Below, piece by piece: positions 48,882 to 62,428 of a stretch of DNA of 64,000 bases; position 1 is the first letter of the stretch; each line of letters starts with the position of its first letter. This stretch comes from Trogon surrucura. Taxonomy: Eukaryota > Chordata > Aves > Trogoniformes > Trogonidae. The stretch spans positions 20,541,191 through 20,605,190 of the forward strand of contig CM036628.1 in NCBI GenBank assembly GCA_020746105.1, given 5' to 3'. The notes below the pieces were generated by a model. It was not told the DNA's origin and did no database searches. It saw only the letters and a program-made list of their open reading frames with translations. The translations under genes were made by a program, and so were the position numbers.

Positions 48882-51800
48882 AACCTCTTTCTTTTTTTGT
48901 GTGTGCTTTTGTTTAGTTTTTGTTTAGTTTTAGTTTTGCCTTCTCTTCTAATGAGGACAGTCTTGCCAAACTATGGTTCGGCCTAAGCTTTCAGCAGCAC
49001 CCCCTAGAAACCACCTGTGGGAAACGAACCAGAATCGAGGCCTTTTTGGAGAATAAGAGGCAGTTACAGCAGCTTTCCAACTATTTTTGGTAGATGTGGG
49101 TATCAGTGGTCACGGGGACACGTTCTCTCCATCGCTGGCGTGCGTCTGTAACCCACCTTTTCTTCTCTTCCAAGCTGCTGCTCAGTCTTTACTCCTCTTC
49201 TCCCTGGGACCCTTCTGCCTGACACTTTTCGGCTCAGTTTTGCGAAGAGCACGAGTTATGCCCGCGGTTCTGTATTTGCACAGCGTTGGAGTTAAACTTT
49301 CCCCTCGTTTTAGAAGAACACATGGTTCTGCTTAGCACCAGCTAAGGAATTACAAGCCGTATGTCTTGAATATGTATCTGCCAAGGTAAGTAATCTCCGC
49401 TGTGAACTCGAACAATCAAAGCTCATGGTTATTTGTTTTCCTACGTATAGATTTACCAGCTGCTGGTCTCTAACAGTTATTGCTGTTTTCTTTTTTCTGC
49501 TCAAGACGTCATTTGCCGTGTTTAACTAGGCGGTCTGTCATCTGACGTGCAGTGGGTAGCTGGGCGTACCGCGACGCTTTTCCACCGCCCGGGGCAGCAC
49601 AGCCCTCCTGCCCGCAGGATCCGGCAAATGATCCCAATTTACTGTTTCTACCAAATTTACTGGGGGAGAAGCGTTTTACACAGCCGGGTGGCTCGCCATA
49701 TTCAGCCTCCCCTGAAAAGGACTTGCAGAAATCTTAACACAGGCTGTTCGAGCCAGCAAGGAGTGACTGGATATTTTATTTCGGCTTTTCTGAAGTGTGC
49801 GGCGTGTGTTTGCTTAAAGAAAACAAGGGGAAGCCTGACTCTAAAAGTGTGTGTCGTATCTGGTGAGATTCCTGAATGCTGATGGTTCAAATCAGATCTC
49901 CATCCACCTTACGCTGAAAAATTGTCAGCTTTTTGAGCCACGACTATCAGATTTAGGAAGCCTGTGTGGAAGGAGTTTCATTCAATTGTGAAAGGAACTC
50001 CTCAGTAAAAGATGAGGAAGGGTTCACTGCAAAAGATTACTGTGTTTTGCAGAACTGTCTTGGCAGCGTTGCCACACACAAGGTTTTAAGACCATTTTGT
50101 TGGCTCGTAACAAGCTGCTTTTACAAGTAAAACCAATTTCCCACGCTGCCATTTAGAACTTGCTTCCTATCTAGTGTCTTAGCAGGTGTGGAGAAGGCAG
50201 TGGCACCAATTCAGGCTGCAAACAGAGCATTCCAAAGTTAAGGAATTTGAGTTATCGGCGCATTTGTTTGTACCAGCAATTATGTTGTAAGCTGCTGCTC
50301 CATTTTGGTGCACAGGATGAGAAGCAGCAGCTTTCAGAGCTCGAGAAATTGTCTAAGTCTTTACAAAGAATTGAGCTGATCTAGCTCAGAGGTGGTTTTT
50401 CTTGCCAGATTTCTCAAACAATGACAGCAGCAGAGATTCTTGAGGCTGTTTTTTTCCAGAAAAAATTTAAAATGCGATGTGGGAGCTGTTATCACTTGCC
50501 TTTACGGTACAGAGAAAGACATTTGTGGGTGCTCTGATAATCTACTCACTTAAATAACCATTTGGTTTCCTCCTGGGGTCATTCAACGCACAGAGCGCTT
50601 CCAAGATCTCTCTAGCCCCAGGGAAACTTTGGGCACAGCCTGGGGCTCAGCTTGCTCCCAGCCTGGCTGGACCCAAGACTTCAACCTGTGCTCCTGACAT
50701 GGTTTGCACCAGGTTTTTTTTGGTTTTTTTTTTTGGTCCAGAGAGCCACAAGCTAAAAAGCAGCTGGCACAGAGCCTGGCGTGCGCCAAAGCAGGGCCAG
50801 AACCCAGCAAAAGCTTTGCCGGGGGGGAAGAGCGATCTGGGAGGGAGCAGAGAGGCACAGACACAGTAATTCTGCTTTTCCTGGCCACAGGGCAAGACTG
50901 TCTTCAGTCTGGCAGGAGCACAGAGTGCCCTGCCCCTGTGCTCGTTCTCGAAAGGGATGTTTGAAATTGGGGAGGAAGGCAGGAAGGCAGGTTTCTGGTC
51001 CCTCCTCCCCCAAGGAGGACCTGGTGCTCACGGGGAACGTGCAGAAGGGAATGCTGCCCCAACCTACTGCACAAACGATATAAAAAACTCATCGGGTGCC
51101 ACGAAACGAGCCCAGAGGCAGCAAAATCTTGGCTCACCCAAGCTCCCCGTGCCAGGAGCAGGCAGGAATCTACCTCTCGCCTGTCCGCCCCGAGGCTTTC
51201 TGTCAGTTGGCACAGCACTCACCATTGGGGTTTTTGGTGTTTTTTTTTTTATTTGGGTGAGGTTTTCTTAATCTACCTGGGAGGATTTCTTGAGCTGCAT
51301 CAATTCTGAGCGTGCTCTGAGCTCAGACACTCCGTGGGTTGCTCCTGCTCTCAGCTGAGCAGGGCACGGCCATCCTGGCGGGAGCGCTGCCCAGGCGCGG
51401 CGCTTGAGCCCGGCGTTTAAAAATAGCCCGGACAGAGGCCAGGAGATGAAAAGAGCCCACAGCGTGTTCACGAAACACAAACCCTTTAATGAAGCCGTGC
51501 GGCTGGGGCTGGACCAACAACTCTGTGAGGGGAGGGCGATTTAGTAGCCAACATCCCTATGAATGGGCCGCTTGTAAAAGGGCTTTACGTGCAATTTGCA
51601 CAAGCGGGGAGGCTGCGCGAGGGAAAACAACGTTCAATGAGATCTTTTAAAACGCTCTGCTTTCCTAGCCCACATTTAACATTTAAACTGCTCTGAATTT
51701 GATACCTCCAGATTCAAACTCCTTCCATTACAGAAGCACGCAGAAAGGGGGAGAGAAAAACTCGTTTGGCTTGATTTTTCAGGTAAACTTAGACTGCTTC

Positions 51801-52205
51801 GTGAGCTTTTTTTTTTTTTTCCCTTGCCTCTAATGAGATAAAATAAGAAACACGATATTTTGTGTTCCTCTGCCTGATCGTCTCCCTCTTACAAATAAGG
51901 CAGAAACGGCGGCGTCAGCGTCTGTGCAGTTGTGTGTGTTTGGATTGGGTGCTCGGTTACCTGGCACCGGCACCTTGGATGGTCAACGGGAGGTTGTGAG
52001 CGCGGTGGAGACCGATGAAAAGCGAGAGCTGTGCCTCTGTACATCCCGTGGCAAAGCTGGCCCTCGAGGTTTGCAGCAGCCTGCACGTGAGCCGGACCCG
52101 ACCCTTGCTCCTTTCTCCCAAGCCGAGGAGCTCGCTCGCTCTTCGTAAAAGCGCCGCGGGTTGATGAAGTGCCGCTTCGGCTGCGGTTGAGGCTCAGCTG
52201 CCTTT

Positions 52206-52254
52206 TATAAATACCCCTTCTCTGCCCAGGCAGGGCTTGGGCTCTGAGTCAGCA
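52206..52254 (+). promoter_or_regulatory. TATAAATA box next to a CpG patch, with an NF-E2/Maf-type site
   Basis: TATAAATA at 52206-52213 sits directly after a CpG-rich 150 bp. A TGAGTCAGCA word (reverse complement TGCTGACTCA, the AP-1/NF-E2/Maf recognition pattern) lies at 52245-52254. No exon is recognisable downstream, so this could be a distal regulatory element, an unannotated non-coding promoter or chance. Confidence 0.2.
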
Positions 52255-55200
52255 AAACATTTCAGCACGTGCTCAATCATAAACAGGAGTTGAGCATCTG
52301 CTTATTTTAAAGCTTGCACTTATATATTGGGGAGGAGAGGTGTGGAGTGGTATTTCCAAGAGCGGGTGCCAGCAACGGTGGCTCTTGCTGCCTACCTGGA
52401 GCTGCAGGTGAGCCCAGCCCAAGCTGCCTTCTGCTCTAGCGCCTTGAAAGAATGAAAGATAGTCCAAAACTGGAAATATGGGGATAAACATTCCCGCAAG
52501 CCATCTGCTGTTAATTTATAGTTGAACCAATTCATTTTAATCCAAAACCAGCAGAGCAGTTTCAGTCTCTGAAGGTCGTCGAATATTGTGCTTGGTATCA
52601 TAAGCAAAAGGATTGCAGGGCATGTCTTTCCCCCAACTGTTTCATTTCACCAAGAGCATTTAGTGCTTTGCCAAATTCTGTCTCTGAGGGTCACTGCAAA
52701 CGTGTTCTCCTTCTGCTTTTCATATAATACTGAAAAGTGAGCTGTGGTTGTGTAACTCGTTAACTATTCTCGCAATTTTAGCTTGGAGGCTTTTGATTTT
52801 TAATGCACATGTATCGCTTGCTACCACAGACTTATCTCCCCCCTAAAAAAATAAGGCTATGGGCAACCTGTGCAGTGCTGCCACGGCGGATTGTTGACTG
52901 CAATAACGTGAATTATTTCTCTCGGAAGCCAGAGCAAACAGAACAGATGGATTCTTTGATGTCTTGGTCTGGAGAGGCTGTTTGTGGCAAGGGACCAGCC
53001 TCCCCGCTGTCACCACGATCAGCTTTAGATACGGAACCTATTTTCCAGATCATTTTCCGATACGTTCCTCCCTATCAGCAATATCTGGTGCTCCGGGTAA
53101 TCGTTTCTCTGCGTGTCAGTAATGGGAACCAGTTGCTCAACAGCAGAGGAGAAAGTGGAGACAAAGCAAACGAGCTTACCCAGATCGCTCTCGTGCTGGA
53201 AGTTATTCAGTCGTCAGTGATTCCTCCCTCTTGGTCCTCATCCAGCCCTCTGTAACAGCTGACCCTGGGCAGCCCGTCCCTCTGTCTGATTCTGTCGCCT
53301 CCTGGACAAGCATTTTTGCTCACGGGCCGTAGGACGCGTCGGTCAGGGGCTGCGCTCGGGCTGACGGGTTTCGAGGAGCCACGCAGCAAGAGGTGCAGCC
53401 GGAGGCGGGCTGAGATCCCATCCATCTCCCCGCCGAGCTGGCAGGGACTGAGGTTGTGCAGGCGCTGAGCTCGCAGCCTCAGCTGCTCCGGCTCGTGCCC
53501 TGCTCCCCGATGAGCCCCCCAATGCACGGGGCTGCTCCGCTCCCCCAGGAAAAAGCTCTTGGGCATCGCTCAACTCTGCTCGGATGAGTTAGACCGCACA
53601 AGGTGTGCTTCACGTTAAAATATATCAGAAAAGAGCAAATGGATGGTGCCTGATTTATGTCTTCATTTGCCTTTATTTTTTTTTTTGTTTAATGTCAAGG
53701 AAAGACCTTGGTAGGAAACGTTGTGCAGCTGGCTATGAGCACTGCAGGGTTCGGTGTCTTTTGCCGTGTTTGATTCCTTGCAGCTGCTCAGGGTTAGTTA
53801 ATTATCTCCTTAAAAGAGGAATTTCTATTTTTACGGGATGACTAGAAGGCTGAGGGAAACGTGCAAGAGAGCAGAAACCCAAATATTTAGGCAGACCCAT
53901 AAAACACTTCCCATAGCCGACACCGCAGCGCAGCCAACTCCAAGCGCCCTCCCTTTGCTTTCTGGCTGATGCATTTTTCTTAAGGGATAAGTCTTCAGGG
54001 TAAAGTCTTATTCTGCCTTGGTCCCCATCATAACGTAGGATGCCGCAGCCCGTGCCACAGCAACTGTCCTTACCGGCACGGGCAGAGCCACAGGTTGTCT
54101 GGGGCAACTTTCTGGGTGCAGAAAGCTCACGTAGCTTGGGTGGCCGTAGGTCTCACCTCGGCGTTCCTGACTCCGTGACCGTGCTGCCGGGCTGGGGAGG
54201 GTTTCGTGCAGCCTTTGCCGGCACGTGGGTGCTCACCACCCCTGCGGCGCCAGGGCTGAGCACGTGCCAGCCCAGCTCGTGCACTCTGGGATTAGAAAAT
54301 ATCTCTGTTGTTGTTGCTGAAAAGTATGAAGCGAAGTCTGGTCTCGCTTGATCTTTCCCTTCCTTTTAGCCTTTTTAACTAATGATGAGCACATGGAAGT
54401 GATTAACGTGGCCACGTGCGGCCGTTTCTTGTTGTTTGTGCAATCCTCAACGTGGGCTTTATCTTCCAAGTACGAGGGGGACGTGTTTGGCATTTCGGGC
54501 TCGGCTCCGCCACCGTCACGTCACCGCAGCTGCAGCCGTTGCTCCTCCCCGGACCCCCGCGGCGTTACGCTGGGCTCGCTCTTGGAGGGGAATCACCTAT
54601 TTGATTTTGCTTATAAATGTGGGGGTTTTTTTAATTCATGGTCTTAATATTCAAGATAAACTCTTTCTTTGCCTGTGCTGTACAGATACGATCTTTGCTT
54701 TGCTTCTCCCTCTGCCTGACAGCTGCTGGGGTGGGTTTTGCCTTCAGCACGCTCTTTTGACCCCCCCCATGTCCCTTCCATCCATCAGCAAGTCTGGGTG
54801 GATCCGTGTCAGATGCCAAAACTGAGGAGAGAGGGGAAAATCAATTAAAATCTTAGAAAAACTCTCCACGTCCCTGAAGAAATCTTGTTTTCCTTGAAAA
54901 ACCTTTAACAGAGAGTTGGATCTAGACTCCACACACTGTCCAGCTGGCAGGCGGTTCACAAAGTCATCCAAAAAATTGTTTTGAAACCACATTATTGACA
55001 ACCCTGACCGTTTCACACACCGAGTGAGGCAAATACTCCGGAATATATATGCTTAGTGTATGTGCTCTTTAGGAAAACTAAAGGAAATGAATATTGAGAG
55101 ACATGCGAGTATAAAGATGGTGAGAAACGGTGCCGGGTGCTCAGGTGCTTGGGTGAACTTCACTCGGATTTCTAGTCTTGAATGCTCAGAAAGACCCTAC

Positions 55201-58200
55201 AAAGCCTGGTGGCATCGCTGGATCTCCTCGGGGCTGTTTGCACAGCGTCCTACGTGCTCTGTTGGAACCGGAGTGCTTGGTTTTGATCTTTGTTTGAATA
55301 ACACTTGGAAATGTTGATCCACGATGTGGTTTCCTACAGCCTCCTAAGAGGTACAAGATAATCATAATAAAAAAAAATGTGGTTGGGTTAAAGGTTTTTC
55401 TTATTTTTTTCCCCCAAAAAGAGTGTTTTGGGGAAGAAACCTTCTAGGTTTATGCATATCTGAGAGGAAGGTTGGGTCTAGGTCTGTAAAAACTAAGCAT
55501 GGATGCAAGCTTGAGCTGCAGTAGCAGCACAGATAAAGTAAGTCCAGCAGGTTGCTCCTGCAAATGGAGCAGAAATGTGATGTTATACAAGGGAGTTTAG
55601 TGGAAAATGTACCATGACTTAAAATAATTTGGGTTATCTTTGTGGCTGGAAGCCTGGAGGGTTTTTGGCATTTCCCAAGTCCCTCTTATCCTGTGGCAAG
55701 AGCATCCCTGAGCAGCAGGGAGCTGGAGAAGATCCACACAACATGAAAAGCCAAAATTAAGCCAAAACTAAGCGTGTAGACTGAAGCAAACAGTCTCGTG
55801 CTGGCAAAACTGAGAGGGTTGTGCTTCCTTTTCTAATTTCTGTGCTCCTGCAACGTAAGTAAGGAGCTGACAGTCCATAAAAAGGCAGAAGAAAGGTTAA
55901 AACACGGAGAACCCTGACATACTTACCTGACCTCGAGTACCATGGGCCATCACATCTGTCCTCTTACCCCCTTCTGAGCCCTCCAAGGGGGAGAACCCCA
56001 CATTTCTTCACAGTTTGACCCAAAGAACATCTGCGTGCTGTCGTGTGGGTTCTCCCTCTGGGGCTACACCTTCTGAGAAACACGAGGAAATCTGATGTTT
56101 CCCCGTAATATGGGAAAAAGGATTTGTGCAGTTTCTCAGCCGCGCGGTAGGCAGCCAGTACGTTGGTGTGTAAGGACAAATAGGATCTCCTCACCAAAAA
56201 GCTCCTCTTCCTGTCTGTTGGACCACAAAAACCGTGCTGAAGAAACACAGAGCAACACCTGGTGCTCCAGGAGTTGTTTTTCAGGTTGCTAGAAGAGGGA
56301 AATTACAGCTGTGACACACAGGCAACGTATCGCAGCAACACGCACCTATTACGTTACAAATCTTTGTCCAAAAGAAGCCTTAAAATGGGCTGAAGTGGTG
56401 CTTGTGTTTAGGAACATAACTGTGCTGAGCCACAGATATCCTTTTCTTAAATAGATTTTAAAAAAATTGAAATTCCACTTAACCATCCGTGTAAAGTCCG
56501 AGTTACTCTCCTTGCTCTGAGCAACTCTTTGACTCTTTGGAATGAAATGATCAGGTGTTTGGGAAATTAAATTGATTTCTAAGTACATGCAGGGTTACAG
56601 AGTAATTCTAAGACAAGGAGTTAAACTTCTTTCCTTCTCCTTTGTGTTTAAGCTCATTTTTGTTGCGTACAGAGCATGTCTGAGATAAACTTTGCAGTAA
56701 ACACACACTAGTGCCAGATTGTGCAAGGAAACACATTTTTGTCTGGTTTTTTTTTTTTTTTTTCCTTAAACTAGGGCCTTAAATGGATCCTTCTGTAATT
56801 CTCAAGGTCATTGTTAAATATTTTAAATAGTTGGTCTGGTGCCAAACTATTTTCATTGCCTGAATTTCTCTCCTTGGGGAATTACTGCAGATAGTGAAAT
56901 GCAGCATCTTCAATATTTATGTTGAAGGGAAACCTACCACGACAAGCGGTTTTGTGACTCAGGAAGTCAACTCGAGTTTTTTGTTGTATTCAGTAGGACA
57001 GAGAGTCTCACGTTGTACTTAATGACCAACTCTCCACAGCATCCTGTGCTGCGGTTGTCCTAACTTTTATTTGTTTATGCGGAAAAGAGATAATGAGCAA
57101 GCCTCAATCTCGCCATAAAGCAGCTTGGTTTAATGCTTTCTCGTTTTACTCTGGAAAAAAAATGTGGTTTTTCTATGATGCCCTTTTCACCATCACTTTC
57201 CTGATGGAAGGAGTTGAGGCGGCTTAAATGAGGGTGATGGATGCGCAGCACTGAAGGAGCTTGTCCCCGGCAGATGCCACAGCGGCGACTGACCAAAAAT
57301 CACCCAAGCAACTTAATGTGTTTTTTGTCTGATTGCGAGCGCTTATTTGCGCGGGGAAAGAAGCGGGCAGAATTTCCTGAGGTTGGATTATGCACGAGCG
57401 AGCATCGTTAGCCAGAAAACAGACGTGCCTGTGCTGGACCGAGTGAAACACAGTGATTTTTAGTTCCTTCAAAGCCCTGACTTGATGGACACTGATCCTT
57501 CAAAGCTTCTGGAGAGAACTGGGCAGTTTATCCCTGGTACGAATCCGCAGGCTGGGCTCATGTCCTTTTCCCTTTGCTCACCCGTGAGTGTCCGGGCTGG
57601 GGTTTGCGGGTACCGTGCCCGGGGCCAGCGGGTGCTGGCGTGGAGGGGCGGGTGCTGGTGACCCTTGGGCATGGGGTGGCTCTGACACCGTGGCTGCTGC
57701 CGGCAGGAACGAAAAGGCCACGGAGAGATTTCCATCCATAATTTAATTAGCGACAGCAATGACCTTGGAAGGGTTTCCCGAGAAAGATTACGAAAGGCGT
57801 TTTACTTTGCGAGAGGAAACAAAGAGCTTTTATTCTGCGTCTCGTTAATTCCTTTCCCCCTCCTTATTGTGGTTTCCCCCAGCCCCTCTAAGGGAAGGAG
57901 AGTAGAAATTGTGATTAATTTCTTCTCTCATTTCCTCGCTCTTAATGAAAATTCAGGTAGACCATAATTCAAGCGAGCGCACCCCATGGAGTGAGGGGAG
58001 AAGCGTCCTCTGGCAAAGGAGAAATTTGTGTGAGGTCGCTCTCAGTCCCTCCAGGTTTTGGTGCAGAAACAGCCCCCCAAGGGCGTTCGGCTGCTGCAGA
58101 ACAAATTGCACCTTTCAGCACTGAAGGCAGTTGAGAAGTGTTGCCCTTTGCTTTTCAGATGCTCCTTCTGTAGCTCGAGAAACATATTTTAAAGCTGGAA

Positions 58201-60281
58201 ATTTAGATTATTGGGGGAGAAAAAAAGTTAGTACGGTCTTAATATGATCTTAACCTTTTTAACCTCCTGGCTTTAGCTGTTCCAAATGCATTTACCTGAT
58301 GAGTTTATATGTGACTGCGTTGGTTTGGAGGCAGCATGTTTTGGCCCCCTGGATGTTGTCTTATGAGGAGGATTAACATTTTCAGGCATGTGTTTCTACA
58401 ACCGGTAAATAATGCAGAGGAGCTGGTGAGGCTCCCAGGGTTTGTCAGACGGTCGGTGGAGCCGTCTCCCAGGGAGGAGGCAGGAGCGCTGCCTCTCTGG
58501 TGCTCTCTGTGCTTTTGGGGGGCTGGCGTGGCTACAGACTGGCACAGCCTTAGCCGGGAGAGAAAAGGGGATGTCTACGAACCCGGCCACCTAAAAACCT
58601 GGCTGCTCTACACAGTACTGCAGAGATGGGGCTCGAGAAGTGTATCGCTGGGGATGTCATTTCTTTATGCTCTCTTCTTCTGGCCTGCTCGATATTTGTT
58701 TTACACAGCTGCCTCCAACATCTGCTTTTCATCTGTGCTCTTTATCCGCGTAGGTATTCAAAAATGCCTTTCTTCTCCCAGCTGCTTTGTGTGTCCCCTG
58801 TCTTGTCAGTGAAACGGGCAGCTAATTGAAGTCGAAAAGCATTTTAAAATAGGCTGTTGCATATTTTGCACGCGGATAATCAAAGGAGCAACGCCGACTG
58901 CCTTCCACATAGAGGAAGGTGGGGAAAAATAGGAAGATGAGCCTGAAATTTCCCAGAAAGCAGGCTGAGCCCATTCTGTAGTTTTGAGATCTTCACCTGA
59001 TGGCTTTAAGTTTCTTTCCCAACCTCTCCCTTCCTCACTTGATGCAATGAGGGATTTGTCTCCAGAGCATCAGGCTCCCTGGGTGAGCAGCTCCTCCTGG
59101 TTAAGCATCCAGCCAGAATGTCACAAGTAGCCGATTCTTTGGCTTTTGGCCTCAGATGGCACGAAATCGTTGCCGAGCAGCGACGGCGGCTTTTGGCGGC
59201 TCTGCCGTACCCGGGGGTTGGCACGTGTGGGGGGAGCCGCGTTTGAGCAGCCATTCTGTACCTGTTTCAGCCTGCAATCGTCTTCCCTTCTCTCCTCCTC
59301 CCCGATAAACGTGGGATTGCTGCTTTTGGGCTAGGGAGGCGGCAGCTCTGAGGCATTTCTCAAAGAGGAAATACAACTATTGACCCCAGCGAGGCGAGGA
59401 GTTTGGCCTGCATGGAAGGGCAGCGGCTCCACGAGCCGTGTGGGCTAGAGACAGCGATGCCTCCTCCCTCTGAAACTCACTGCAGTCTCCTCGGGGAAAA
59501 GCCCTTTTTTCCTCTTAGAAAATCCCTCTCCTTTTGATGGTTTTCCCATTCTTTGTTATTTATCTCCTCGGACAACACTCGCGCTTTGGGCAACATCCGT
59601 CCACGCTGCGGTGTCTCTGTATTCCCGTGGCTGAGCTTCCCTTGAATCAGCCACAGAACAGGCAAATCTGCATTTTCTCACATAGGTGATCAGCTCTGAG
59701 GGTGGTTACGAAGCCCCACAACCGACTTTTATCAGGCAGAAAGCACTCCTGAGCTCAGGCGGGGTAGTTTGGAGCATAACTGACCCTTCCAGCCTGGAGA
59801 GTTTAATGGGGTTTGCACCTCCTCCTCCTCACCTTCCTCTGAGCTGCCCGAACAAACGTCCTGTCACAGGGAAAGGAGATTGGAAAAAAACCTTCCGGGT
59901 CACAGCTCTGATGTCTGAAAGGAGGTTTCAAGGAGTGTGGAGCAGAATTGGGGCCAGGTGGGACTGGGGCTGCCAGCCCTGGAGGTCCCAGAAGCAGCCC
60001 TGCAGTGGAGCATCTGTCGTAGGCAAAGGCAAATCCCACGTGTTTGCGCACGTTCGGAGATCCAAAAATGTAAACTACGGTAACGTATCTGCTTATGGCA
60101 TGACCTCTTAACCTGAGGGGGTTTTTCATGCGAATTCCAGCAAACTGTGCTGCTGTGTTTACAAGGAAAATGCCTGCTTTCTGCGTTCTCAAGGCTGCGG
60201 CGTGTCTCGTTAAAAATCCTGTTTGGGAAAAGCAGGCTAGAGAGGGGTTAGCATCGCTTATCCCAGTACGGTTGCACCGAA

Positions 60282-60352
60282 TACTCCACTATTGAAAAAA
60301 AAAAATCCACTATTAAAAAAAAAAAAAGCCTACTCCACTATTAAAAAAAAAA
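60282..60352. repeat. Short tandem repeat, three CTCCACTATT-A(n) units
   Basis: Three imperfect copies of about 22-26 bp, each (TAC)TCCACTATT followed by 9-13 A residues, starting near 60282, 60306 and 60331. It probably arose by slippage and duplication around A runs. Confidence 0.9.
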
Positions 60353-62124
60353 CCAACTAAAATCAGATTTAAACAACTGTTCTCTACCTCCTCCATTTCT
60401 GCATCTGTTCTGTGCTTTAAAACACCGAGGTGCTTGGTTACTCCACCCAAAATTCAGCCCCAGGGCTCGGGGCAGGCAGCAAGATGAGTGTCCCTTGGAG
60501 CCAGAGCCCTCCCAGGTAATTGTTTCTCAATGCCAGAAAGGATTTAGCCCCCTCTGGGGACTCCAGGCTGCCAGTCAGGCAGACAAACCACCCTTCCAGA
60601 AGGATGCTGGCTCCCCACCGTGGCAACAAGCGCGATTTTAGCCGGCGGAGGTCGAAGAGGGATGGAAAGGTGATGGATCTCCCGTGATGGCCGGCCGTGG
60701 GGTGCCAGCACCCCCAGCCAGCTCCATCACCCCTTTGGCAGCTGCTATTCCGGGAGCTGTTTGGGTAAATTACGGTTCCTGTAAATGGCAGGCAGGGTCC
60801 CACACTTCCCAATGGTTCTGTAAACAGACTTCTGTGTGCCTGGCTGCAGATCAGAGCCACGCTAATCAGCCCGTCTGCAGCACATGCAGAGAAAAGCCAA
60901 AACCAATATGTTTATGAAACCAAAACATCACAAATACACTTTATTTACACTGCTGACACTGGAAGGAGAAACAGATGCTTCTGGTTTGGGTGCCTGTCCA
61001 GCCTAAATCCGGGAAAGGAAGGAGGAAAAAAAAAAAGAAAAAAGGAATCGAAATGCGCAGTTTGTCACATCTCCAGTTTCAAATATTATAAATCATTCAT
61101 GTGCTGCTAGAGCAGGCGGAGACAGGCTTTGCCAGACGAGGGGCTGTGCCCCTGTGCGGATCGATGCCGTGGGTTAAATTGCCGCCGAACGCAGATCCTG
61201 CGACTCTATCTTTGAGCAGACAGCTGGCAGGATTTCTATCGTGAAACACCGGTAATTAAAAACCCTTCCTGGAGCGCCGAGGGGATTAGGTGCCTGCGAC
61301 TTGCACATCCCACATCTGACCCACCTCAGGTCGGGTGCTCTCGCGCCCGCAGCGGGTCCGTCCTGCGCCGCTCTGGGGAACACTTGCCTGCTTTTCCTTC
61401 TTGATAAGTTGCTGTAAGAATGTGCAATACGTTTGCCACGGGCTCAAATATTGTATTACTTCCTACACGCTATTTATTGGCTTAACACACCTTCTAGCAC
61501 CACGTGAAATTTGACGGGAGCCAGTACCCGGCATCCCCATATCTGGGTATTTACCTCAAAGCTCTGAGTTATGTCTTAATTGTATCTCATTCCTCTTGGC
61601 TAAATAGGTGGGCAAGGCAAAGAAATAATGTATTATAAAGCTGTCCCGCTTTCTGTCTGGGTTGCAAATATTTCCATTGCCTTGAAGCTGTATGAGTGCA
61701 GCTGCTGGCGTAAGGGGTCCCCCAAGAGCTGCTCATTTGGCACATCCAGCTGTTCAGACTTTCCATTAACATCTGGTTGGCTATTTGTTATCGGAGCTTA
61801 GCTAAAAATGAAAACAGAAAGGAAGAGAGGGTTTTTTTCTTCTTGCCTAGATGAAATCATCTGTGTTTCCTCACGAAAAGGGTTCTTAATGAGGGAATTG
61901 GCTGAACCTTGAGCATCACGGTTGATGGGGAGGGAGTTGACACCCAGTCACCAGCCTGAGTGTTCAGGGGACGAGCAGAAGCATGCAGTCCCCTGGGAGA
62001 AAGCCATGAGCACGCCGCCCGTGGAGCCGCAGAGCCGACTGGACGTCAAAAACGTCGCTCGCTAAACCCCTGAGAGGGACAGTGGCACAAAACAAATCCC
62101 CAAACGCCAGGAAAGGAAGTTGTG

Positions 62125-62428
62125 AGAAGCCCTGGATAGGGATTTTTTACAAGAGTGTCCAGCGATAGGACAAGGGGAAATGGGTTTAAATTGAAGGAGA
62201 AGGGGTTTAGATTGAGTTTTGGGAAGAAATTCTTCAGTGCGAGGGTGGCAAGACTCTGGAATAGATTGCCCAGAGATGCTGTGGCTGCCCCCTCCCTGGA
62301 TATGCTCAAGGCCAGGTTGGATGAGACTTTCAGCAACCTGGGCTGGTTAAGGGCATCCTTGCCCATGGCAGGGGGTTGGATTAAATGATCTCTGAGGTCC
62401 CTTCCAACCTAAGACAGTCTATGATTCC
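62125..62428 (+). mobile_element. CR1 LINE, 5'-truncated 3' end (second subfamily)
   Basis: The sense strand runs through AGCGATAGGACAAGGGGAAA, GGAAGAAATTCTTCAGTGCG, TTGCCCAGAGATGCTGTGGC and AGGTCCCTTCCAACC to GTCTATGATTC, the standard avian CR1 3' end. The frame at 62155-62388 reads DRTRGNGFKL, FFSARVARLWNRLPRDAV and LGWLRASLPMAGGW, the ORF2 C-terminus of a CR1 subfamily different from the copies at 1.4 and 11.2 kb. Reverse-transcriptase motifs are absent because of 5' truncation. The left boundary is approximate. Confidence 0.92.

Larger units (their letters stand above)
48882..62124. other. Non-coding sequence, no gene recognised
   Basis: About 13 kb of mixed composition with scattered CpG-rich patches (about 52.0-52.2, 53.3-53.5, 54.45-54.6, 57.6-57.7 and 61.3 kb). 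Frames of up to 158 codons (58336-58812 plus) match nothing known. T runs lie at about 51808-51821 and 56748-56763. The TATA-type box at 52206 and the A-rich tandem repeat at 60282 are listed separately. Confidence 0.45.

Noticed and set aside
58336..58812. Plus-strand frame of 158 codons with hydrophobic C-terminal part
   Set aside because: Hydrophobic runs alone do not make a membrane protein; no homologue recognised and no exon signals.
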